From JALYUA01 sp040004225 (lineage in GTDB: Bacteria > Acidobacteriota > Thermoanaerobaculia > UBA5066 > Gp7-AA6), in the NCBI GenBank assembly GCA_040004225.1, contig JBDUBI010000131.1, positions 1-13,360 on the forward strand: a stretch of 13,360 nucleotides of DNA. Direction: 5' to 3'. A program made the position numbers and the translations under genes. Positions 1-5,857 of this stretch are shown piece by piece. The notes under the pieces are model-generated. The model was not told where the DNA came from. It ran no database searches and saw nothing but the letters and a program-made list of their open reading frames with translations. How positions within the stretch are numbered: position 1 is the stretch's first letter; each line of letters opens with the position of its first letter.

Positions 1-6
1 GGCGGT

Positions 7-28
7 GCGTTCGCCCGCAGGCGAACGC
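7..28. terminator. Perfect 9-bp hairpin downstream of the AI-2E family gene
   Basis: Arms GCGTTCGCC (7-15) and GGCGAACGC (20-28) pair perfectly around the loop CGCA. The hairpin lies 37 bases beyond the stop codon of the minus-strand AI-2E family gene. A weaker potential hairpin, GTCCC (31-35) with GGGAC (55-59), sits between them. No run of T follows in the minus direction, so this is not a textbook intrinsic terminator. It could be a 3'-end stabilising structure or part of a dispersed palindromic repeat cut by the window edge. Confidence 0.4.
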
Positions 29-64
29 AGGTCCCGCAGTGAGCGAAGGCGACGGGGACTGTCA

Positions 65-1150
65 TCATTCCGGCGGCGAAAGCTTCTCGGCGGGCGCCGC
101 CTCGTCGCGGGCAAAACGCACGACGGCGAGCGCCAGCGCGAGGATGACCGGTCCTAAAAACATCCCGATCGGCCCGAAGGCTCCGATCCCTCCGAGAACG
201 CCGAAGAATATGGGAAGCGTCGAGATCTCGGCGCGGCCCGAGATCAGCATCGGCCGGAGCACGTTGTCGGCGGATCCGACGACGAGCGCGCCCCAGACCA
301 CGAGCGCGATCGCCCATCCCCACCGCCCCTCCGCGGCGAGCGCGATAGCCCCGGGCGCCCAGACGAACGCCGTGCCGCCCACCGGCAGCAGGGACAGGAT
401 GGCCGCGAGAACGCCGAAGACGACCGGCGACGGGAGGCCGCAGACTTCGAAGGCCAGACCGATGAGCGCCCCCTGAACGAGGGAGGTCAGGAGGGATCCG
501 TAGACGACGGCCTTCGTGACCGAAGACAGGTGCGCTATGAGACGCGCCTTGCGTGAGGGCTCCGTCGGAAGGATCTGGAGAAACTCCCGCGCCATGTCGT
601 CCCCATCCCGGAAAAAGAAGTAGAGGATGAACAGCATGAGGAAGAGAGACGCGATCAGACCGAGCGCGCCGATTAAGAGGACACTCGTATTCGCCAGGGC
701 GAAATCGAGCACGCTTTTCGACGCCGAGATCACCCACTGCTGCACGTCCGCCGCGGTCACCGGCGTCTTCGCGTCGACCCACCGGACGACTCTGTCGAGA
801 GCCGGAATCCGAAAGAGGTCCGCCGGCTTCTCGATCTGGTAGCGGGTGCCGAGCGCCGAGACTTTTCCGGCGAGCTCCCCGGCCTGTTTGGCGAACAACA
901 TTCCGAGGAAGACTGTCGGCGCAACCACCCCGATCAGGACGGCGAGGGTCAGGAGAAGGGCGGCGATTCCATTACGCCCGTGCAATCGCCGTCGAAGCGC
1001 CGAGTTGACCGGAAAGAGAATAAACGCCAGAAGGCCGGCCCAGAGGATGGGGCTGACGAATGGCCGGAAAATCAGCCACAGCAGGTAAAGCAGCAGCAGC
1101 GCAAAACCGACCGAGAATGCCCGCGCGGAGAACCGATCTGCGCTCGCCAC
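65..1150 (-). CDS. AI-2E family transporter (PerM/UPF0118-like)
   Basis: A 361-residue polytopic membrane protein. Hydrophobic segments are visible near residues 12-50, 60-85, 155-180 and several times between 215 and 345, interrupted by a soluble stretch (about 90-150), which is the usual AI-2E/PerM layout. The C-terminal third, with ADNVLRPMLISGR followed by a Gly/Pro-rich GGIGAFGPIGMFLGP helix pair, is characteristic of the family. Members have been linked to autoinducer-2 export or sodium/proton antiport; the substrate here cannot be told from sequence. The GTG start is fixed because an in-frame TGA directly precedes it. Its Shine-Dalgarno GGAGGTGA abuts the start, leaving only 3 bases after GGAGG. 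The gene is divergent from queG with an 82-base gap. A short charged tail ends the protein, and length is normal for the family. Confidence 0.9.
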   Translation of the reverse strand: MASADRFSARAFSVGFALLLLYLLWLIFRPFVSPILWAGLLAFILFPVNSALRRRLHGRNGIAALLLTLAVLIGVVAPTVFLGMLFAKQAGELAGKVSALGTRYQIEKPADLFRIPALDRVVRWVDAKTPVTAADVQQWVISASKSVLDFALANTSVLLIGALGLIASLFLMLFILYFFFRDGDDMAREFLQILPTEPSRKARLIAHLSSVTKAVVYGSLLTSLVQGALIGLAFEVCGLPSPVVFGVLAAILSLLPVGGTAFVWAPGAIALAAEGRWGWAIALVVWGALVVGSADNVLRPMLISGRAEISTLPIFFGVLGGIGAFGPIGMFLGPVILALALAVVRFARDEAAPAEKLSPPE

Positions 1151-1158
1151 TCACCTCC
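1151..1158 (-). promoter_or_regulatory. Strong Shine-Dalgarno abutting a GTG start
   Basis: On the minus strand these bases read GGAGGTGA, an eight-base match to the 16S anti-Shine-Dalgarno sequence. They directly adjoin the GTG start of the AI-2E family gene. The spacing from GGAGG to the start is only 3 bases, shorter than usual, but the in-frame TGA at 1151-1153 excludes any earlier start and no ATG, GTG or TTG follows soon. Confidence 0.6.
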
Positions 1159-1166
1159 GGCGGGCG

Positions 1167-1178
1167 ATGCTATAGCAT
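1167..1178. promoter_or_regulatory. 12-bp perfect palindrome in a divergent promoter region
   Basis: ATGCTATAGCAT is self-complementary over all 12 bases and lies in the 82-base gap between the divergent AI-2E family gene and queG. It is one of few AT-rich stretches nearby. Its centre offers a TATAGC element on either strand (4 of 6 matches to the -10 consensus), so it could be a symmetrical pair of -10 boxes or an operator for a dimeric regulator. No good -35 box was found on either side. Confidence 0.35.
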
Positions 1179-1232
1179 GAGCGGTTCGGAAATCGGCGCC
1201 CGGACAGGGCAGCAGAGAGGGTCCCGAAAGAC

Positions 1233-2270
1233 GTGACACACATCCCGGATCGAGCGTTGGCGGCGCGGGTTTTTCGCGAAGAGGCGGAGCGCGCAGGATT
1301 CGCTCGGTGCGGCGTCGCGCGCGCCGAGACCCCGGCCCGGTTCGAAGTGTTCCGTCAGTGGATCGCGGAGGGTCGGCACGCGGGGATGAGTTACCTCGAA
1401 GAGACCTCGGAGGTCCGCGCGTCCCCGGCTGATCTGCTCCCGGGGGCGCGGTCCGTCCTCTGCCTCGCCGCCTCTCACGCGCCGGAGCCCCTCGTCGCGT
1501 CCGACGGCTCGCGGATCGCGCGGTACGCGGCCGGTCCGGATTACCACGGAACGCTCCGGGAGAGAGCGACCCGCGTCGCGCTCTCCATGGAGGAGCGCCT
1601 GCACGGCGGATTCTCCTGGCGCGTGTGCGTCGACTCGACGCCGCTGGCGGAACGCTCCTTCGCCGCCGCCGCGGGCCTCGGCTGGATCGGGAAGAATGGC
1701 TGCCTCATCGATGCCGGTCTCGGATCCTTCTTCCTTCTGGCCGAGATCGTCACCGACCTCGATCTTCCCGCCGACGACCCGGTCGCCGAGCAATGCGGGT
1801 CCTGCGTTCGCTGCCTGGACGCCTGCCCCACGGACGCGTTCGTCTCGCCGGGCGTTCTCGACGCAAACCGCTGTCTTGCCTACTGGACGATCGAGCACAG
1901 GGGCGAAATCCCGGACTCGGTCAAAGAGAATCTCGGAGACCGCGTCTTTGGATGCGACGACTGTCAGGACGCCTGCCCGTGGAACGCGCCCCTCGGAACC
2001 GGTCGCGCGGCTCCCGCGCCTTCGCGCGCGGACTGGATCTCCATGGGTCGTGGCGGGTTCCGCCGGGCGTATGGCGCGACGGCCTTGAACCGCGCGGGGT
2101 GGAGGGGTCTGCAGCGCAATGCCGCGGTGTCCGCGGGATGCTCGACGGACGCCGGGCTCCTCCGCGAGCTTGCACCGATCGCGGCGTCGAAAGACCGCGG
2201 AGCGTCGGATGCCGCGCGATGGGCGCTGTCCCGGCTCTCCCCGGCGGCCCCCGGGGAGGCTGTCGGATGA
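1233..2270 (+). CDS. queG: Epoxyqueuosine reductase QueG
   Basis: A 345-residue iron-sulfur, cobalamin-dependent enzyme that reduces epoxyqueuosine to queuosine in the wobble position of tRNAs with GUN anticodons, the last step of queuosine synthesis. Visible evidence: the catalytic region VDSTPLAERSFA with Asp134, followed by GLGWIGKNG; a first ferredoxin-like cluster motif CGSCVRCLDACP with Cys188, 191, 194 and 198; a further Cys in NRCLAYW; and a second motif CDDCQDACPWN with Cys241, 244 and 248. The CPWN ending is typical of QueG. The C-terminal roughly 80 residues fit the family's HEAT-like tail. The start is a GTG with a purine-rich GAGAGG about 12 bases upstream; start choice is moderate. 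It heads a tight plus-strand run, overlaps the next gene by ATGA, and shares that run with a second tRNA-modification gene, trmB. Confidence 0.95.
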   Translation: MTHIPDRALAARVFREEAERAGFARCGVARAETPARFEVFRQWIAEGRHAGMSYLEETSEVRASPADLLPGARSVLCLAASHAPEPLVASDGSRIARYAAGPDYHGTLRERATRVALSMEERLHGGFSWRVCVDSTPLAERSFAAAAGLGWIGKNGCLIDAGLGSFFLLAEIVTDLDLPADDPVAEQCGSCVRCLDACPTDAFVSPGVLDANRCLAYWTIEHRGEIPDSVKENLGDRVFGCDDCQDACPWNAPLGTGRAAPAPSRADWISMGRGGFRRAYGATALNRAGWRGLQRNAAVSAGCSTDAGLLRELAPIAASKDRGASDAARWALSRLSPAAPGEAVG

Positions 2271-3562
2271 CGGCTCGCGCCACTCTGTTCCTCGTTCTCT
2301 TCGGCGTCTCCGTGGCAGTTTCGGCGTTCTTCGCGGCGGCGGAGACCGCCCTCGTGTCCCTCTCTCGCATCGACCTCCAGCGCCTCCGGGAGAAGGGGGA
2401 TCGCCGGGGCGTGCTCCTCCGGGCGTTGAAGTCGAAGACCTCCGCCCTTCTGGCGACGATCCTGATCGGTCAGAACCTCGCCCTGAGCTCCGCTTCCGCG
2501 CTCGCCACGGCCCTCGCCACGGCGTGGGTCGGCGAACGCTGGGGCGTCCCGGCGGCCATCGTCATCTCGACGGTCACTCTGTTCGTCTTCGCCGAGATGG
2601 CTCCGAAGGCGATCGGCGCGGCGTCCCCCCTCGCCATCTCGCGCGCCGTCGCGGTTCCGATGACGTGGTTCATGAAGGTCTTCTCCCCGATCGTGACTCT
2701 GGTGGTCCAGTTGACGACGCGCGGGCTGCGCCTTCTCGGGATTGCGGAAAAATCGCCGGCTCTGACGGAAGAAGAGATGAAGAGCGTTTTCAATCTGGGC
2801 GCCGACGAGGGCGTCATTCACGGCGAAGAGCAGCGTCTCCTCCACAACGTCCTCGAGTTCGGCGACAAGACCGTCCGGGACATCATGGTCCCGCGAACGC
2901 GGGTGGTCGCCGTCCCCGAGACGTCGCGTTTCTCGGAGGTCCGCCTTCTCCTGCGCGAGCACAAGCTCTCGCGCCTCCCGGTGTACCGAGGCTCGCTCGA
3001 CAACGTAGTCGGGATCCTCCATGCGAAGGACCTCTTCGACGTCACGGACGAGGAGGAACAGGCGTTCACACTGGAGAAATATCTCGATCCCCCGTTCCTC
3101 GTCCCGGAATTCAAGCCGGCGGAAGACCTCTTCCGCGAGATGCGACGGAGGCGCACGCACATGGCGGTCGTCGTCGATGAATTCGGCGGGACCGCCGGCA
3201 TCGTGACGATCGAAGACGCGATCGAAGAGCTGCTCGGCCCCATCCTGGACGAATTCGACGAGGAGGAAACCCCGGGATTCGTGCCCGCCGGGAAACAGCG
3301 CTTCATGCTCGAGGGCGCTTTCCGTCTCGACGACCTCGAGGAACAATTTGGAATCGACCTCCCGCGGGACCAGGCGGAGACGATCGCCGGACACCTCATG
3401 CACCGCTTCGGCCGCATTCCTCGAAAAGGGGAGCGCTGGAGGGGCCGCCGCGCCGACTTCGTCGTGGAAGAGGCGAGCCCGACGGGCATCGACAGGGTCC
3501 TGATGATTCTTCCCGAAAAGAAGGAAGGCGAGGCGCCGCGAGACGCGGCCGCCCGAAAGTAG
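2267..3562 (+). CDS. CNNM/HlyC-CorC family membrane protein with CBS pair
   Basis: A 431-residue protein with three parts: an N-terminal CNNM (DUF21) transmembrane domain, residues about 1-175, with hydrophobic helices near 5-25, 62-85, 93-112 and 128-150; a pair of CBS domains at about 200-325, including MVPRTRVVAV, KLSRLPVYRGSLDNVVGILHA and the strongly conserved VVVDEFGGTAGIVTIEDAIE; and a C-terminal CorC_HlyC domain from about 345 to 425. Relatives are implicated in magnesium or cobalt efflux and tolerance, with the CBS pair sensing adenine nucleotides or Mg-ATP; the older 'hemolysin' name is misleading. The ATG start overlaps the queG stop as ATGA, which implies translational coupling. 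The frame stays open upstream, but membrane-domain homology begins at this methionine. Which ion it handles is not determinable here. Confidence 0.92.
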   Translation: MTARATLFLVLFGVSVAVSAFFAAAETALVSLSRIDLQRLREKGDRRGVLLRALKSKTSALLATILIGQNLALSSASALATALATAWVGERWGVPAAIVISTVTLFVFAEMAPKAIGAASPLAISRAVAVPMTWFMKVFSPIVTLVVQLTTRGLRLLGIAEKSPALTEEEMKSVFNLGADEGVIHGEEQRLLHNVLEFGDKTVRDIMVPRTRVVAVPETSRFSEVRLLLREHKLSRLPVYRGSLDNVVGILHAKDLFDVTDEEEQAFTLEKYLDPPFLVPEFKPAEDLFREMRRRRTHMAVVVDEFGGTAGIVTIEDAIEELLGPILDEFDEEETPGFVPAGKQRFMLEGAFRLDDLEEQFGIDLPRDQAETIAGHLMHRFGRIPRKGERWRGRRADFVVEEASPTGIDRVLMILPEKKEGEAPRDAAARK

Positions 3563-3566
3563 GAGG
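3561..3566 (+). promoter_or_regulatory. Consensus Shine-Dalgarno AGGAGG that fixes a CTG start
   Basis: AGGAGG overlaps the TAG stop of the preceding gene and is followed after 4 bases (CTTT) by an in-frame CTG at 3571. This is the best ribosome binding site in the window. It supports initiation at CTG for the isocitrate dehydrogenase gene, because no ATG, GTG or TTG exists in that frame between 3421 and 3571. Confidence 0.7.
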
Positions 3567-3570
3567 CTTT

Positions 3571-4566
3571 CTGCACACCGTCACGCTGATTCGAGGCGAT
3601 GGGATCGGTCCGGAAGTCGCCGAGGCCGTCCTCTTCATTCTCGCGGCCGCCGGCGCCCCCATCACGTTCGAAGAGGCGGTCGTCGGCCGCGCCGCCGAAC
3701 TGGCGGAAGGGGATCCGCTGCCTTCGAGAGTGATCGATTCGATACGCCGGAACAGAGTCGCATTGAAGGGACCCGTCGGAACGCCCGTCGGGAAGGGGTT
3801 CGCGTCGGTCAACGTCCGGCTTCGCAAGACGCTCGACCTCTATGCGAACCTGCGCCCGGTCAGGAACGTGCCGACCGTGGTCAGCCGCTTTGAGGGAGTC
3901 GACCTCGTGGTGGTTCGGGAAAACACCGAAGATCTCTACAGCGGCCTCGAGCACGTCGTCGTGCCCGGCGTCGTCGAATCCCTGAAGATCATCACGGAGT
4001 ACGCCTCCACGCGGATCGCGCGCTACGCCTTCGAATATTCGCGCCGCCACGGGCGCCGCCGGGTGACGGCGATCCACAAGGCGAACATCATGAAGTTGTC
4101 CGACGGGCTCTTCCTCGACTGCTTCCGCAAGGTGGCGGAGGATTATCCCGACATCCAGGCGGACGACCGCATCGTCGACGCGGCGTGCATGCGCCTCGTC
4201 ATGAATCCCGAGACGTTCGACGTCCTGCTCCTGGAAAACCTCTACGGTGACATCGTCTCGGACCTGGCGGCGGGGCTCGTCGGCGGACTGGGACTGGTGC
4301 CGGGCGCGAACATCGGACCGGATGTGGCCATCTTCGAAGCGGTGCACGGAACGGCCCCGGACATTGCCGGCCAGGACAGGGCCAACCCGACTGCCCTGCT
4401 GATGAGCGCGGTCCTGATGCTGCGCCATCTCCAGATGCCGGAGATCGCGGCGCGCGTCGAGACCGCCCTGCTCTCGACACTCGCGGAGGGCTCCCGGACG
4501 ACAGACATCGGCGGCTCGCTCGGCACCGCGGCGTTCTCCCGCTCGGTGGCCGAGAAGCTCCGGTAG
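3571..4566 (+). CDS. icd: NAD-type isocitrate dehydrogenase (isocitrate/isopropylmalate family), probable CTG start
   Basis: A 331-residue beta-decarboxylating dehydrogenase that would convert isocitrate to 2-oxoglutarate and CO2. From CTG the product begins with HTVTLIRGDGIGPEV, the family's N-terminal signature; starting at the first ATG (3730) would delete it. Substrate residues favour isocitrate over isopropylmalate: Ser79, Asn81 and Arg85 in FASVNVRLRK, then DLYANLRP with Arg95. Catalytic Tyr123 (ENTEDLYSGLEH) and Lys170 (IHKANIMK) and metal ligands Asp227 and Asp231 (YGDIVSDLAAG) are present. In HGTAPDIAGQ the Asp264-Ile265 pair marks NAD use; NADP enzymes carry Lys-Tyr there. Length suits the short bacterial or mitochondrial-type enzyme. 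The gene starts 8 bases after the preceding stop. Homoisocitrate dehydrogenase is the main alternative. The family call is firm, the substrate likely and the CTG start probable; a sequencing error in an ATG is possible. Confidence 0.9.
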   Translation: MHTVTLIRGDGIGPEVAEAVLFILAAAGAPITFEEAVVGRAAELAEGDPLPSRVIDSIRRNRVALKGPVGTPVGKGFASVNVRLRKTLDLYANLRPVRNVPTVVSRFEGVDLVVVRENTEDLYSGLEHVVVPGVVESLKIITEYASTRIARYAFEYSRRHGRRRVTAIHKANIMKLSDGLFLDCFRKVAEDYPDIQADDRIVDAACMRLVMNPETFDVLLLENLYGDIVSDLAAGLVGGLGLVPGANIGPDVAIFEAVHGTAPDIAGQDRANPTALLMSAVLMLRHLQMPEIAARVETALLSTLAEGSRTTDIGGSLGTAAFSRSVAEKLR

Positions 4567-4572
4567 GTCCGG

Positions 4573-5217
4573 ATGCCCGAGACACGCACCCCGGATGACG
4601 CGCCCCCGGGCGCACGGCAGCCCTCCTCTTTTCCGCTGTCGGCGGACGAGGCGCTCTGGGCGGGAGGTCTCTCGCCCGCCGCGCTTTTTTCTACGACCGC
4701 GCCCCTCGAAGTCGAAATCGGCAGCGGAAAGGCGCGCTTTTTAGTCGAAGCGGCCCGGGACACCCCGGCCCACAACTTTCTGGGCATCGAGCGTTCGCTC
4801 TCCTACTACCGGATCTGCCGGGACCGGGTGGCGCGCGCGCGGATCGAAAACGCCCGCATGGTGCGAGCGGACGGGCGCCTTCTGGCCGAAGCGCTTCCCC
4901 TCGCGTCCGTGCGCGCCTTTCACATCTACTTTCCGGATCCCTGGCCGAAGAAGAAGCAGAAAAAGCGGCGGCTCCTGGACGGGGTCACGATTGAGATCCT
5001 CGCCGGCCGGCTGGAGCCGGGAGGCACCCTGCGGATCGCGACGGACCACTCGGAGTATGGGAGCGGGTTGAATCCAATCTTGGAGAGCGTGGGTTCGCTG
5101 CGGCGGCTCGACTGGGAGGCGCGTCCCGCGCCGCCGGCGACGCACTACGAGCTCAAATACCGCCAGGAAGGGCGCCCTATCTGGAGATACCTGCTGGTCA
5201 AAGGCCAGGCCGGATGA
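4573..5217 (+). CDS. trmB: tRNA (guanine-N7-)-methyltransferase TrmB
   Basis: A 214-residue SAM-dependent methyltransferase that forms m7G at position 46 in the tRNA variable loop. Visible evidence: the SAM-binding loop LEVEIGSGKARFLVEAA (residues 45-61), the acidic GIERS that binds the SAM ribose, ADGR near residue 100, the TrmB hallmark FPDPWPKKKQKKRRLL (120-135), and TDHSEYG, a conserved later motif. The first roughly 40 residues are Pro/Ser-rich and poorly conserved, as often seen. The start is an ATG 6 bases after the isocitrate dehydrogenase stop, with a weak GGTCCGG upstream, so coupling is likely. It is the last gene of the plus-strand run that begins with queG, and it converges on pgsA with 19 bases between stop codons. 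Confidence 0.95.
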   Translation: MPETRTPDDAPPGARQPSSFPLSADEALWAGGLSPAALFSTTAPLEVEIGSGKARFLVEAARDTPAHNFLGIERSLSYYRICRDRVARARIENARMVRADGRLLAEALPLASVRAFHIYFPDPWPKKKQKKRRLLDGVTIEILAGRLEPGGTLRIATDHSEYGSGLNPILESVGSLRRLDWEARPAPPATHYELKYRQEGRPIWRYLLVKGQAG

Positions 5218-5220
5218 AAG

Positions 5221-5249
5221 GCCCCCCGGGAGCGCCCTACCCGGGGGGC
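5221..5249. terminator. Strong 10-bp GC hairpin between convergent trmB and pgsA
   Basis: GCCCCCCGGG (5221-5230) and CCCGGGGGGC (5240-5249) pair perfectly around a 9-base loop. The hairpin begins 3 bases past the trmB stop. Its right arm encodes the last pgsA codons, and the pgsA stop (5237-5239) lies in the loop. Short A-rich flanks give only weak T tracts (CCTTTC on the minus strand, none worth naming on plus). A bidirectional terminator or 3'-end block is the likely role. Confidence 0.6.
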
Positions 5250-5857
5250 GAGAAAGCGACGATCCGGCGCAGAAAAATCGCAAAGTACTGAGCCCCGGAC
5301 GCCAGCGCAATGACGACGACCACCCACAGCGCCACCCGTCCCGGCATGGCGAGGAAGTCGTAGCGCTCCGACAGGATCAGCAGGCTGATGGCCGCGATCT
5401 GCGACGCCATCTTGAGCTTGCCCCACGCCGATGCGGCGATGATCACGCCCTGGTCCGCCGCAATCGCTCGAAGACCGGTGACGGCGAACTCACGCCCGAC
5501 GACCACGACCGCCATCCAGGCGGGCACCAGGCCGACCTCCACGAGCGAGATGAACGCCGCGGAAATCAGCAGCTTGTCGGCGATCGGGTCGAGAAGCGTT
5601 CCCAGAGTCGTGATCTCGCCGCGGCGGCGCGCCACCCACCCGTCCAGAAAATCCGTGAGGGTCGCCGTCAGAAAGATCGCGAGCGCCACGATCTCGCGGC
5701 CGTCGAACTTGGTCAGCAGAACGACGACGAGAAAGGGAACGAGAAAGATCCGCAGGAGAGTGAGGGCGTTCGGGAGATTCAGCTTCAAGAGATTTGGGCG
5801 GCGGACGTCCTCAGCCCGAGCGCGAAGGCGGCCCCCACCCGGTGATAATAGCTCCAT
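5237..5857 (-). CDS. pgsA: CDP-diacylglycerol-glycerol-3-phosphate 3-phosphatidyltransferase PgsA
   Basis: A 206-residue integral membrane enzyme that joins CDP-diacylglycerol and glycerol 3-phosphate to give phosphatidylglycerol phosphate, the committed step to phosphatidylglycerol and cardiolipin. The complete CDP-alcohol phosphotransferase motif is present: Asp69, Asp72-Gly73, Ala76-Arg77, Gly86, Asp90 and Asp94. Upstream LNLPNALTLLRIFLVP is the typical first helix; hydrophobic helices follow near residues 55-68, 92-112, 140-155 and 165-190. The chosen ATG at 5857 has AGGGA 6 bases upstream (5864-5868). It adds about 26 basic, Pro/Gly-rich residues before the first helix; a TTG just ahead of KLNLPNALT is an alternative without a good ribosome site, and a TTG at 5887 is unlikely. 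The start codon overlaps the divergent deacetylase start by two bases. Confidence 0.93.
   Translation of the reverse strand: MELLSPGGGRLRARAEDVRRPNLLKLNLPNALTLLRIFLVPFLVVVLLTKFDGREIVALAIFLTATLTDFLDGWVARRRGEITTLGTLLDPIADKLLISAAFISLVEVGLVPAWMAVVVVGREFAVTGLRAIAADQGVIIAASAWGKLKMASQIAAISLLILSERYDFLAMPGRVALWVVVVIALASGAQYFAIFLRRIVAFSPPG
5844..5849 (+). promoter_or_regulatory. Candidate -10 box for a leaderless deacetylase mRNA
   Basis: GATAAT matches five of six bases of the TATAAT consensus in a GC-rich setting and ends 6 bases before the deacetylase ATG at 5856. Transcription starting about 7 bases downstream would begin at the ATG itself, giving a leaderless message. This would fit the lack of a convincing Shine-Dalgarno upstream. 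No -35 consensus is visible at the expected distance. The element lies inside the first codons of divergent pgsA. Confidence 0.35.

Noticed and set aside
1964..4428. Long minus-strand open frames (1964-3403 and 2818-4428)
   Set aside because: They lie antisense to the CNNM/CBS gene and isocitrate dehydrogenase, which have intact domain motifs. The minus products are charged, repetitive and unlike known proteins.
3730..4566. Isocitrate dehydrogenase starting at the ATG at 3730
   Set aside because: This would drop 53 residues including the conserved GDGIGPEV signature, and the consensus ribosome site lies upstream at 3561.
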